64,000 nucleotides of DNA, taken from contig JAZGTH010000068.1 in the NCBI GenBank assembly GCA_036877525.1, forward strand, positions 5,009,501 through 5,073,500. The letters run 5' to 3'. The notes under the pieces are model-generated. The model was not told the DNA's origin. It did not search any database and was given only the letters and a program-made list of their open reading frames with translations. Each line of letters begins with the position of its first letter. The stretch's first letter is position 1. The stretch comes from Chromobotia macracanthus (taxonomy: Eukaryota; Chordata; Actinopteri; Cypriniformes; Botiidae). Both the position numbers and the translations under genes were made by a program. Below, piece after piece: positions 51,721-63,020 of this stretch.

Positions 51721-52650
51721 ATAATATGTCATCAGTCGTATCCACTCAACTGTGCTCCTTCTTACAAAGAAATGATATTTATGTAAAGTTTCAATCAGGA
51801 TTCAGGCCACATCATAGCACAAAAACTGCATTAGTCAAAATTACAAATGATTTACTTCTAGCATCAGACCGAGGCTGCATCTCACTGCTAGTTTTAGTCC
51901 TCGTGCTACGTGTGACACTATAGATCAGAACATACTATTAACATGTTACAGAAGTACACTGGTGATCAATGGCAAGCATCAGAGTACTTCAGATCTTTTG
52001 TTCATCTATCATCATCTAAAAGGTATCACACTTGTGTCTTGTGTTTTTGTCTTCCTTTGGTCCCTCCTATTAATTTAGTCATACTTCTTGTTAATTAGTT
52101 CCTCATTGTCCTAGTTACTTATTGTTTTTGCCTGTTTCTAGTTTAGTTACTCCGTATTTAAACTCCCTGGTTTTATTTAGTTCTCAGTCAGTCTTTATTT
52201 GATTATTGGGCTAAAAACATGTGCATGAGGCTTCTGGAATACAATTTGTAATTAGAAAGATGTACTATCACCACAGCAACACAAAGCACAAAGGTTTGAG
52301 TGTTTAGATGGCAAATTGTCTTTTGAAAATCATATCTCAAAGGTCACAAAAACGGCTATCTTTCACCCTAGAAACATCACTAAACTGCGGAACATATCTG
52401 TTCCTGAAGCAGAAGATCTAATTCATGCGTTTACGACTTTCAGACTGGACTGTTGTAATGCTCTGCTAGGTGTGTGTTCAGCGTCCTCAATAAACAAGCT
52501 ACAATTAGTCCAAAATGCAGCAGCTGGAGTTCTCACCAGATCCAGGAAATACAATCATATAACCCCAATTATCTCTACACTGGCTACCTGTGCATTTGCA
52601 TATTACAAGATGTTGCTACTTCCAAGGTGAAAATGCTCTTATATTCTGGA
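51720..52650 (+). mobile_element. LINE (L2/CR1-type) reverse transcriptase fragments, interrupted
   Basis: The left piece (51726-51960) encodes FQSGFRPHHSTKTALVKITN and NDLLLASDRG, the fingers/palm motif of fish L2/CR1 reverse transcriptases, then breaks where the catalytic aspartates should follow. The right piece (52310-52640) encodes FENHISKVTKTAIFH, FRLDCCNALLG and KLQLVQNAAAGVLTRS, the region after the palm. The YADD box region between them is missing and replaced by unrelated sequence (about 52033-52290). Frameshifts and stops make it non-functional. Confidence 0.75.
52033..52290. repeat. Possible LTR-like insertion inside the LINE remnant
   Basis: A pyrimidine-rich leader, CTAGTTTAGTTACTCC, then a TATTTAA box and CTCAGTCAGTC resemble a fish LTR. 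It sits exactly where the LINE palm-coding sequence is lost. Its ends were not resolved. Confidence 0.3.
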
Positions 52651-55078
52651 ACAGCCTTCCTGATGCCCTCTCACAATTCAAATCTACTTTGGGATACATA
52701 TCCCAAGGTAACATTAACCTCTACGAGGACTTGGAATGACCGATACTTCTGCTTAAATGCATATACAATATAAGCTAACTGCACAATCTGTTCCATCTCA
52801 GACCTGTAAAATATGCATCTTTCATTTTCTATAAAGCAGCTTTGACATGTTTGGTTGTAAACTATGTAGATAATTTGACTGATGTCACTGTTGTCTTAGT
52901 TACTTTACTGGTTCCCTGTTGTATATACATTTGTTTAAAAGTTTCAGAAGAAAAAGTCGCCACGCTACAACTCCAAAAATACATTTTTTCTCTTCCCACC
53001 TTGGTGAAGTTTCGTGCCACACGGCTCTTGGCCTGATGAAGAGCCAGGTGGCATTAACGTCACCAAAGATAATTGTTTATTTTCGGAGCTGTGACGCGAT
53101 GACTTCTTCCTTTAAAGCTGTTTTCTTCTGACTATGGACACCATTGGAGTTTAATTTTTTAAAATATTTTTTATCAAATATATTTTTATATTTAATATTT
53201 CATTATATATTTTTATACAAGTATTTGTTTAATATTTAAATATTTATATATACTCTAGTAGATCATGTGTCAGTTCCATGTTTTCACTTCAATCCACAGT
53301 TAAATAACGGACATTGTAAAAATATCCAAGCAAACGGAAAACAAGTTAAAATAGTATGAAAGTGGATGAATCTCATAAATATAAAAACATGTTTTTAATG
53401 TTTAAGTATGAAATTATACAGTAGTTGTTCATGGCTGATATTAACCTCATTCACTGCTTTCTCTTATTGTGAAGTTTGTAGCAGTACCAGTGTCCTCAGC
53501 TGTGGTCAATTGCAATTATCCTGAGAAAATTGACTAGTGAAGTGGCTTCGGGGTATATCAATTTTTAATTCATAAGAGACAAAGAGGGATGACAAGAGTA
53601 GAAACCAACTCATTTGTTTCTGACAAAAACGATTGTCCTTGTTTAGCATTCTGTGGCAAGACTGAATCTTGCTTGAACAACAATTGTATATGTTCCTGAA
53701 TAAGAATCAAATCTGAAATATTCCTCTTAAAATCTTTCCTCTCTTCTTCTGTGTATTTGGTAGTCTGTTATGACTTGCTGATACCTGAGAGTTTGTTTCT
53801 GTAGCTGGTGGTTATATTCATACTGTCTTTTTACCTCCTGTGTGGTTGTCTTGGCATGCTTGACAGACAGTGAACAGTGTGAGTAAATCTCACGCTGGGT
53901 TTCTATTTCTGCACGTTTCTTCACTTGGTTTGTCTGGGGTGGATGGGATTGCGTTAGGACTGTGTTCGGAAGAATGGAGCATTTGTGTGCACTGCTGCAG
54001 TAGAGCAAGTGTCTGCATGAAGCTTCAGGGGCTCAACTGTGCATAGAGGACAAGCTGACAGTTCCATCTGCCTCCCCTATTTCTCCACAGATGTCCACAC
54101 ACACACACACACATACACACATGCACGGCAGAGCTGCTCCGTTCATCCCATCACTCATTACATTTCTTTCTTGCTTTGGCATCAGTTTCTGGCAGTGTTA
54201 TTCAGACCGGCGGCAAAGAGATAGACAGGTTTGATAGAAAACTTGGGCCATTTGTTTAACAAACCACTGAATGTTTGAAAAGGCTAGCCTGAATTACCTC
54301 AGCTTAAAGGGATAGTTCACCCAAAAATGAAAAATCTGCCATGATTTACTCACGATCAAATCGCTCCAAAGTCGCATTAATTTGTTTTCTTGCCTGGAAC
54401 ACAATGAGGGAGTCAGTCACCAGAATTCCCAAACTCCCATTGACTTTCATTGGAAAAAAAGCAGCAAAGACATTCTTTTACATTTTTTTTACATCAAAGT
54501 CACTCTCATTTGGAATAACAAAGTGAGTAAACCATGACAGAAATGTCATTTTTGGGTGTATTGTCCCTTTAAAATAAAATATCAGTAATAGATAACTGCT
54601 GTTGATGTTGTCTTGCTGTAATGAGAATGTGGTTTAAAGAGAAAACTGGTATGAAGTTAAAAAGAGGAAGTGAAAGGTGAGATGTCCTTCACTGGCTAAA
54701 GAGCAGGAGAGTGGCTGAGCTGGGAGACGTGTCGGAGCAAAACAAGGGCCACATGGTGCTCACGCTGCGCCTGGCTTCACTCAGCATTTTGCTGCATAGA
54801 CACCCTGACAGGAGCTTCCATGCAAGGTTAACAAGATGCAAAATTATGAACGTAAAGAACGGGTCAGTCTATTGTTCTGCATAGCAAGGGACCAGAGCCC
54901 TCCTGAGATTTCAGACTCCACAGCACTACAGCTTCTGCAGAAACAGCACTCACATTGACGTCAGATGTGAGTGGATTAAAGCGGTGGATGGAGATTGTGA
55001 TTGCAGGTGGAAGTGTGTGAAAATGGAAAAGTTTGCAGCTGAGCGGAGACAAACAGAAGAGCGCCACAGTTGTTGTCT
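52651..55078. other. Intergenic stretch with repeats only
   Basis: AT-rich sequence with a (CA)n run at about 54091-54122 and the MITE at 54304-54572. No exon was supported. Confidence 0.5.
54304..54572. repeat. Angel-like foldback MITE, complete
   Basis: The left end TTAAAGGGATAGTTCACCCA and right end GGGTGTATTGTCCCTTTAA are near-perfect inverted termini. The inner arms pair AAAAATGAAAAATCTGCCAT with ATGACAGAAATGTCATTTTT, and TTTACTCACGATC with its imperfect complement. It is the best preserved of the copies in the window. Confidence 0.85.
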
Positions 55079-55110
55079 TTTATTTTCAATCATCATAGTA
55101 GCTTCTCTTC

Positions 55111-55180
55111 TCACGTGAAGGGCAGAACAAAGCTCTCGCTCACAAAAGCTGTCAAGAAAGTGTCCAGATCATATTTAATT
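55111..55180 (-). CDS. Putative orphan terminal coding exon
   Basis: On the minus strand a strong pyrimidine tract (TTTCTCATTTCTTTC, then TTTTGATTACAG) ends at 55181. The following 70 bases read, in phase 2, a 22-residue tail IKYDLDTFLTAFVSESFVLP plus FT and a TGA stop at 55113-55111. A canonical AATAAA follows at 55084-55079, 26 bases beyond the stop. This is the arrangement of a real last exon with a very short 3' UTR. I do not recognise the protein, and no upstream exon with a matching phase-2 donor was found before lix1. lix1 donors are phase 0 or 1, so it is not an alternative lix1 ending in this frame. Chance is possible. Confidence 0.35.
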
Positions 55181-57065
55181 CTGTAATCAAAAGAAAGAAA
55201 TGAGAAATGATATTTTGAGGAAGTCTGTTTTAAGAACTAAGATCGTTTGAATTGTACCGTTACCTTCATAAGAACTGAATACAGTTTCCCTCAAACTGTA
55301 TTTGTTGCAATGGCCAACTACAACAGTATTTGTTGCTTTAATATGCTGATGTTCATTTAAAAATGATTGTAAACGGTACTGAAAAAATAAAAAAATATTT
55401 TATAAATATATATAATATAATAAAAATTGAGGGGAAGTTTGTTTATTCCTGAAAAACTACACCTATTATTCTAAAAATAATGTCACAAATATCTTGTGAA
55501 GGACAGCGTAACTTAACTGTAGACTCTGGTGTAAAACTACAGACATTTTCTGTGGTTATAGGAGAAAATACCCAGACATGTCATGAAACCGTTCAATTTT
55601 CCACAATGTTCTCCTAAATGAATAAAGGTCAGGCAGAGAAACAGTTTCCAAAAGCATTTAAAATTTTATCACTTTATGTTCAAATTGGATTTGTGTGAAT
55701 GTCCTTCCATCAAGTTATTAATTCAATATTGAAAAAGGAAATATGATTTCTGCCCCCTTTGCTTAGCTCCAAATAGCCATTGTGTGAAAAAGCTCTAACG
55801 TGCTCAATCTCATTGTCATTTCCTATCAGATCTAAGAGTGAAATGATGTAATTTACATCTCATTGTCCTGAGAAGGAAAAGAAAGGATAGAATGTCCTGC
55901 TTTTCGATTTGAAAGTAAGTTTTTTCCCCAGTAAATGAAAGCAAGGCAGCTAAACCAGCGGCTGTGGTCCTTCAGGTCCGCGACAGTCACTGAATGAGGA
56001 AAATTGCTCTGCCTCCCAAGAGTCCCATGCGCTCTAAAACAGCCAGAATTGTTATTATTCCACACTTCTCCCATCTGTAGGTCGACTGGCTATATCATGC
56101 CTCAAAGAGTGGAAAAAAACTGCAAACTGGCATGAGTAGAATGTGTGAAAGCACTGAATTACAGAGGAGATATCTTGTTGTGTAATTAGATAATTTATGC
56201 AAAATCATGCATAATGAAAATGATTCAGAGCGCATAATAACAAGACCTCCGCAGACTGAGATTGTGTAAGATCTGCAGATGAGTAAATGATTTTAAAGTA
56301 TGGATCAGACACATCTGACGCTATAACCAAAATAACTCCTCTCCTTCTCTCCTTCTGTGAAACACTCTTGTCACTGACGGGATATCTGCTTTCCGAGACG
56401 CAAGGGGCAATTAAAACAAACGTAAAGCCAAGCTCAGGTGGAAGAAAATTGTAAAGGAGGCAAATTAGCATCTTATATAACGTTATCAATTCCCAGTAAG
56501 AGCGCTTTATGAGGACACATACCCATCATTGCCGTAGCTCAAGATTTCTTGGTTTAGGTTCAATAGTCTCCTAGCAACCACTGTGATGAAAAATTGTTGA
56601 GAAAACAAGATCTTGTATGGCCTAGTTTTTGCGCATTTGCTCAAAGAAAGAGGTGGAAGTTTTTACACTAATGACCCTCATTGAGTTTGGAGGCTGTTTT
56701 AGCCAACACATGCAAATGAGAGGAAAAAGGAATTTTTCCATCCATTAGCTGATTATATTAGAATATGAATTAAAAACACAAGTATGCTACAATCTCCGGT
56801 GTTCAGATATGGTATTAATCTTAAAAAGAGAAACAAGAATAAATTATGCTGCTAATGTAAGCCTTCACAAGAAGCCATTTGTACGGACATCAACTCAACA
56901 CACTGCATATAGAGTCAAAATGTATTTCAAATTGCTTTTAAAAAGCCTAGATTTTATAAAGCAGAATGTCAAGGGAGATGATTAGGTGTGTGCGTTTGTT
57001 TGAAATAAAAATGGCCTAATAAATCACCATTACAGTCCAGATTCAGGTAATGAGTAATAACGTTT

Positions 57066-57225
57066 TGGGGGGACACGGTGGCTAGCACTGTTGCCTCGCA
57101 GCAAGAAGGTTCCTGGTTCGAGTTTGCATGTTCTCCATGTGTCAACGTGGGTCTCCTCCGGGTACTAGATGCTGGAACAGGCTCCTGTGACGAGCAGAAT
57201 GGATGCATGGATGTCATGGCATTGT
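57066..57225 (+). repeat. SINE-like fragment with tRNA-type B box
   Basis: GGGGACACGGTGGCTAGCAC, then CTCGCAGCAAGAAGGTTCC and TGGTTCGAGTTTGCATGTTC, then GTGGGTCTCCTCCGGGTAC and a tail with GGAACAGGCTCCTGTGACG and AATGGATGCATGGATG. This is a widespread fish dispersed repeat. An internal stretch present in intact copies between GGTTCGAG and TTTGCATGTTC seems deleted. Confidence 0.6.
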
Positions 57226-57517
57226 CCCGTTCAATTAACACCAGCAGCCTGTTACAAAAGTACAGACATATCGCCCCCTCGTGGAATGTAAGTGCAATAA
57301 CACACAATTAACAACAACTGCTGAATCGACTCACTCTGCTGTAGGTTAATCAGTTTGTCTAACAGATAATTAAAATGTCAAAACTTTTGTGAAACTAACA
57401 CCAACTGATGGCTAAAAACAACATTACATTATTTCATTTAGTGAAACTTCCCTCCTTTTTTGTTAAAAAACACAGTTGTTTAAGGGTCAACAATATCTCC
57501 CCAATTATCAAGCATTA

Positions 57518-57683
57518 CACACTCTTAAAAATCAAAGTTTCTTACAAGAATCGTTTCTTTTTTAAAATCTTTTTAGTCTATACTAATGTTTTTCCCCAAC
57601 AAAAGCCTTTAGTGCTACAAAAAGGTTCTGTGGATGTGAAAACTTCTTTACCATACAGCCTGACAAAGAACGTTTTAGGAACC
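57518..57683. repeat. Foldback MITE, third copy of the AAAGAACC family
   Basis: ACACTCTTAAAAATCAAAG at the left and CTGACAAAGAACGTTTTAGG at the right, with an internal TACAAAAAGGTTCTGTGGAT, match the family seen at 20766 and 43278. Confidence 0.5.
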
Positions 57684-57765
57684 CTGTGTGAGCTACCACA
57701 TTAAAACACCTAAAAAAGAAAGAAAAAGATGAATGTACAATATATACATCTTGTGGGTCTTCCTG

Positions 57766-58140
57766 TCACTCTACAGACTCTTCATCACTCCCCTGAGAGT
57801 AAAACTGACACTGTTTGTGGTCCTTCACACTCTTCTCTAGATAACGTCCCCCATTATACTCCAACTCAATCTCTTCTCTCCAGCACATCTCCTCACTGTG
57901 GTAGCCCTCCAGATCCTGTGCGTTAGCGTGACTGAGAGCCAGACTCAGGATTGCTTTCTTCTCCTTGTAGAAGCGGAGCTCCCTGCCGGCCTGCCGGGCC
58001 TCCCCCAGCTCCTTCACGGCCAGCTGCAGCTCCTGAGAGAGCAGACCTGGGGACTGATGCTCCTTCTGCAGCCAGTCCAGAGCCATGTGGCTGCGCGTGC
58101 GCTCGTTTAGACGCTGCTGCGAGTAGTAGTGGATTACGTC
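57766..58140 (-). CDS. lix1: lix1 coding exon 6 (C-terminal)
   Basis: Acceptor TCTTTCACAG, 124 codons and stop at 57768-57766. It starts DVIHYYSQQRLNERTRSHMA and includes the conserved ELRFYKEKK. After LSLALSHAN comes a roughly 50-residue acidic tail ending GSDEESVE, longer than and unlike the human tail. The exon is GC-rich and casts long open shadow frames on both strands. Confidence 0.93.
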   Translation of the reverse strand, partial: DVIHYYSQQRLNERTRSHMALDWLQKEHQSPGLLSQELQLAVKELGEARQAGRELRFYKEKKAILSLALSHANAQDLEGYHSEEMCWREEIELEYNGGRYLEKSVKDHKQCQFYSQGSDEESVE

Positions 58141-60367
58141 CTGTGAAAGAGACCATTAATCAATAAAGAGGAGAAGCTTATCTTATTATTCATTTCATTG
58201 ACAGAACATGAACAAAATAAGCAAATAAACATGCTGTTTATTAAAAGTGCATTAGGTTGTGGGATAATTATAGCTGATATGTGGATGTGAATCTCAAATT
58301 TTGCAGGTTTGTTTGTACTTTTTAAAATCATCAAAATCATTAGGTAGAAAATATGAAATTGCAAGAATAATGTCTGACAGAAAATTATAATATAATTAGG
58401 TTTGGGCTGTTTTAACCTGCAACCACCGAATCACTACCCAAAATACACCAGCTACAATCCAGAATACTTTAGCAACCCATTAGCAACACCCTGGCAACCA
58501 CCCTTAACAACTTAGCAACTAATAGTTGCAGGATAAAAATCTAGCTCTTCTTACCTGACGACTACATCTCATCTCCCGAAAAGCTTTCAGAGATCCGTTC
58601 CAGTGCAGAAGCTGGAAAACTGTCATTATCTCCTTGATAGAAAGGAAGAAAGCGAGAGATGAGTTCATACTGTCACACTCCACTTACGGTGACGTTCATT
58701 ATAATGAGCAATTTACAGTTTGTGTTCAAATGTGAATAAATTTAACTCCTCGTGAGTTAAATCACATTGTGGTTATTTTTGAAGCTCTAGTCATATTTAA
58801 CACATTGCTGCTGTCTAAAAAGATGTCTTGTTGCTATAATGTTGCTATAATGTATCTCCTTCACGTCAGGCTGACGTCACGGAGAAGATACTGGGAATCT
58901 TCCATATAGACCTTCTGCTCAAATAAGAAAGAAACACAACAGCTTCCAACCAGACAAGCAGTCTTTCTTGAGGCTTAAGTAAAAGAGCTTCTATTTGTCT
59001 TGTTTTCACATGTTTTACAGTATGAGCCAATAAAGAACAGCACACTAACTACTTGAGTAAGTTTTGAAAACATAAACATAATCGGTGAAATAGTCTAATT
59101 GCCGAGCAATAATATTTACATGCCCCATAGGCTAATAAATATATAATATTCAGCACAATTAATTTCATCATAACACAGAAAGACTGCAGAATCCACAAAC
59201 ACTGAACATCTCGGATCATACTTTTCCCTGCTGAAAAGACACCAGCAAAGTTATGTTTAGACAGCTGGTCTGCAGTATGGGATGCTGCTGTGTTGGTGTG
59301 CTTACCAGGATTCCTAATTAATGTAACGCATGTAATGTAATGTAATGAAGATTTTTTGTTGGTAAATAACACGGTTATGCTCGTCCACCATCTTGACCAG
59401 CAACAAACCAGCATAACCAGCCTGAACAAGCATTAAAATCATTAATGCTAATCTAAGCTGATCTTTTCAGCAGGGTCACATAAAAGCTTGGATTTATTTG
59501 TGGGTTTTTTTACCTGAAATTCCAGCATTGTTCTCCCAGTGTTCAGCTCCAACATGAGGCGATAGGCTCCTATACTGGTACTGGGGTCAGAGGCATCCGT
59601 GGTGTTACCCTGAAAAACACAGGATGTGTAATTACTCAGTGCGGGCGGACACAAATACAGAGGGTGGTCTGGGTTTCATTAGACACCCCTTTGCTTTGTT
59701 ATTCACTCAGAGAATCTTGTCTTTATTGTTGAGGGAGAAAACGTCACGACTGCAGAGGATAAATGACATGAGAGTGAAGCGAGACCACACACGCGCACAC
59801 ACATTCCCACAGACTGTGAAAATCTTGGCAGGGAGGTTCGGGGTGAGGGAGGGTGACATTACTTGTTTTATTCTTTGAGTTTTTTTTTCTTTTGGTACAG
59901 AGCCAATTTATCACTGAAATTGCTTCTTGGCACTTGGTACTGTATTTATAGGCAAGGTAAAGCATGTGAGATGGAGCCAATGTGTGGACATGGATCTATA
60001 ACTATAGTGGGTGGCCTTCAGCATGTCTTCACAGGCCGTACATACTGTAGAATATAAATCTATAGAACTGAATGTGCAAAGAGTGATGTACGAGTGAACA
60101 GGAATGTGCCAATGAGATTTCTTGCAGTCATTAATAAGGTATTAACCAGATGAATCCTAATTCACTTTGTTTCAGTCAGAGTTCAGTGTGAACAGCAAAT
60201 TCAGGTCAGTAGAAATAAGACTCACACTGGTAGTGCTGACGGCCTCTTTCACACTCTGTGATATGAACTCAGACGTGATGCGACGACAGGGCAACTCATT
60301 AAATGTTGAATTCATCAGCGCAATACGAGCTGCATCACGCCTGGCTTCTGCTTGACTGTAACAATAC

Positions 60368-60412
<45 letters not shown>

Positions 60413-63020
60413 TGTTATCCATTTCTCCTAATCATGAAATGTTGATGAAATAATCAAGAAATATGATGAGCGGCACTGATTGGATAATCATTAGGAATTG
60501 TCTTGATAACATAAATACCCTGATTATGCTTTACGTTAAACAAATCCTCTACAGCACATCTTAACAGTGAGCCACATACCGCACAGAAACCACATCACAG
60601 ATTGTGTGTCAGATCATGTCTACACTAACTATACACGATCAGTGACAAATCTGAGGTTCGCAACAGTTTGTTTCTGGTTCAGTTATGCCAATTAAAAACC
60701 TTATTAGGAAATATAATTGCCATAAATCAACTATATTGCATTAAAGAAAGCAGTACAATTCAATTGATATTGTACAATAATAATTGACATACTTTCAAAT
60801 AGCTTTTTGTGGTTTTAATTACCCCCCCCCCACACACACACATATCAGAGACATTTGGCAAATCAATGTTAATTGCAAGATATTCTATCATTTATTTTAA
60901 TATCTAAAATTGTATCACTATTTTTAAAGGAGCTTAACAACATTCTTTTCACACAATCATAACATACCCATAATCCCTAGTTTATTTCTACAGCAGTTCA
61001 GCAAACACTTTTCTGAATGACACGATCTGTTCGTTTGTGTTACACGCTTCACAATGACAACTGAACAAATAAACGCATCATGATTATTGTTATTTTCCAA
61101 TTTTCATTCCGTAGAACATTCCACTTAAACTGATGGGAAGCCACAAACTGATTGGTGGTTGGCAGCTGTAATTTAGCAAATCAGAAGCACCTGGTGACCC
61201 CCTCATTTTCACACAGAGCCTCTCAATGAAGAGATCTGATGAGACACTTCAAAAGACACAAGATCTCAAGCTTACTTATTTTCAAGTGGAATAATTGACT
61301 CAGACATAAAATAATAAAAATAAAAAAACAATTAAAGTCAGGCCATATTTATGAATATTTCACTTCCCCAAATAAAACGTTAAAATTACTACTGGAGTTA
61401 AATTTTCCTACCTTAAAATTCCCGAAGCAGCTTCCACCTGGCAAAGTGACGTAGCATATGTATGGAGGGCTGGGTGAAGGGATGGACTCATAGACCACCA
61501 AATTCTCTGTCTCCATCATCACATCTTTCACTTGTTTCTCCTCCCAGAACTTGTGAAGCATCCCCACAACATTCACTAACAGCAAAATCAAGGACCGATT
61601 TAGAGATTTTTATGTCAATAATAATTTGAAGAAATATGTTGGGTAATAGGTCTTGGATTTGGGATGTGATTCTTAAATGCCAAGCAAGATAAAACAGCCA
61701 AATTACCCCTCATCTATCAACACTTCTAAAATATTCGACTGTTTAATTTGTCTGCTGGTGTGATTAAAGATTGTAGGGTGATTAAGAGGCACAGAAAAAA
61801 ACTATCATCTGGACAGTTTGGCTGTGACACTCTGAAATGAGTTTCGTTTGATGAACAGACACATTTTCAATAAACACAGCAGTCAAAAAGCTCTTATGTA
61901 ACCACTTAGACCCTCCATCATTATAAACACTGAACCTCTGTATGTTATTAGTGTTAAATACCAGCAGACAGGATTTTAGAAAATTCCACAACACTGAATT
62001 TATTACAAGGCATGTTCATGTCTGACAATAATATCCCTCATTTTCAATTTCTGTGAGAGAAAACACGAAACCACTAAGAAGAGCTTTTGCCAACAGATGG
62101 TCAGTGGCTTGTCACACAGAAATTCAGAGGATCAGTTTTGGTTCAATGTGTTTCAATGTTACTCCAAACTGTGGCCATGACAATGTTTGCAAAAACATGT
62201 TGCCATGAGGTTTTGATTGATTTTGATTAAAACCCACAATTTTTTTACCTTTTAAATGATTATGTTGTACCATCATTCTTTTTTGCTCATTGCAATTACT
62301 TATTGCCATTTCGGTCCCTCTGTAAATCATTACACTCTCATTCTAGAAAATGTCCTACTGTTTAAATCTTTGTTTACCCTTGTCTTTGCACTTACACCAA
62401 CATCCGCTGTAACATCATGGAACAGTTTCTCCAAGCAAAACAAACAGGTGCTCGCGGGCTGTGTCCCAACAGCTGGGACAGTGTGTGGCATGTTTTCAGT
62501 GTTTCACACACAGTTACGCCACTGTTTGTGCAGGCTTGCTTTAATCGGTTCAGGCATGGCTTATAAAACACGCCCCCTCGAGAGAGGTCAGCAATAATAT
62601 TGAGAAAGGGAACCAGAGATATATTTTTGTAAAAAGACCATATACGTATGAACACAGAATTGTTTGTGCAGCATGAATATTTTCAGCTTTGTGTTTGTTT
62701 AAGTGTCAGCTGTGCGTGCACCACCCATGTCTGTGGTTTTACACAGTATGCGAGAGTTTAATTCCTCTCATACTCACCGAACTAAAGTTGTGTCTGTTAG
62801 CGAGTTTGGTCCAAACAAATGCTAGAACATCAGTGTTTTATTTTTTAGACATGCAATTTGATTTTATTACACAACAGGACAGATTTCCCCTGTACAGATG
62901 CCGCACGGGCCCTTTCACAATATAAACAACAGAACATCTAACCTGTATTAAAACTTTCTAAAGCTTCTACTTACAGTCTTTGAAGGTTCTGTCATCATCA
63001 GATTCTGGTCCCGACATCAT
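57766..63020 (-). CDS. lix1: Limb and CNS expressed protein 1 (LIX1)
   Basis: Minus-strand gene of six coding exons: 63020-62975, 61575-61412, 60366-60226, 59609-59514, 58632-58555 and 58140-57766. The product is 299 residues (human about 282). Conserved blocks in order: FKDLNVVGMLHKFWEEKQ (residues 13-30), LVVYESIPSPSPPYICYVTL with LPGGSCFGNFK to residue 70, AEARRDAARIALMNSTFNEL (77-96), DPSTSIGAYRLMLELNTGRT then MLEFQ, FQLLHWNGSLKA, and MALDWLQKEH with ELRFYKEKKAILSLAL near the C-terminus. FKDLNVV and DPSTSxGAY favour LIX1 over LIX1L. The family has a double-stranded-RNA-binding-like fold and is related to Drosophila Lowfat, which acts with Fat and Dachsous; vertebrate LIX1 is linked to limb, CNS and digestive mesenchyme progenitors. 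It is intracellular, without signal peptide or membrane segment. All splice sites are GT-AG and the frame is open throughout. Confidence 0.93.
58555..58632 (-). CDS. lix1: lix1 coding exon 5
   Basis: Acceptor CTTTCTATCAAG, donor GTAAGA, 78 bases, phase 0. Encodes EIMTVFQLLHWNGSLKAF and REMRCSRQ, nearly identical to the vertebrate family. Confidence 0.92.
59514..59609 (-). CDS. lix1: lix1 coding exon 4
   Basis: Acceptor GTGTTTTTCAG, donor GTAAAA, 96 bases, phase 0. Encodes GNTTDASDPSTSIGAYRLML and ELNTGRTMLEFQ. Confidence 0.92.
60226..60366 (-). CDS. lix1: lix1 coding exon 3
   Basis: 141 bases, phase 0 at both ends, donor GTGAGT. It starts YCYSQAEARRDAARIALMNS and ends SVKEAVSTTS, with the FNELPCRRIT block. 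The acceptor AG lies at the end of a (CA)n tract that, with a (TC)n tract, replaces an ordinary pyrimidine run (see the microsatellite at 60367-60413). Confidence 0.9.
60367..60413. repeat. (TG)n(GA)n microsatellite forming the acceptor region of lix1 exon 3
   Basis: On the plus strand CTGTGTGTGTGTGTGTGAGA continues as GA units. On the gene strand it reads (TC)n then (AC)n then AG, directly before the exon. Confidence 0.9.
61412..61575 (-). CDS. lix1: lix1 coding exon 2
   Basis: Acceptor TTTTGCTGTTAG, donor GTAGGA, 164 bases; the first two bases complete a split Leu codon. Encodes NVVGMLHKFWEEKQVKDVMM and on to PSPPYICYVTLPGGSCFGNF, the most diagnostic part of the family. Confidence 0.93.
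62975..63020 (-). CDS. lix1: lix1 coding exon 1
   Basis: Starts with two adjacent ATG codons (63020-63018 and 63017-63015); reads MMSGPESDDDRTFKD and ends in the donor GTAAGT after one base of the next codon. An in-frame TGA five codons upstream fixes the start within this exon. FKD continues into LNVV as in human LIX1. The N-terminus before FKD is only 12 residues, shorter than the human one as I remember it, and acidic. Confidence 0.85.

Larger units (their letters stand above)
55185..57765. other. Intergenic stretch downstream of lix1
   Basis: No supported exon. It holds the SINE-like fragment at 57066-57225 and the MITE at 57518-57683. I searched the minus strand for exons that could join the terminal exon at 55180 and found none in phase. 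Confidence 0.45.

Noticed and set aside
57898..58166. Open frames in other frames around 58 kb, including a Pro/Ala-rich one
   Set aside because: Shadows of the GC-rich last coding exon of lix1; the minus-strand frame matches LIX1 exactly.
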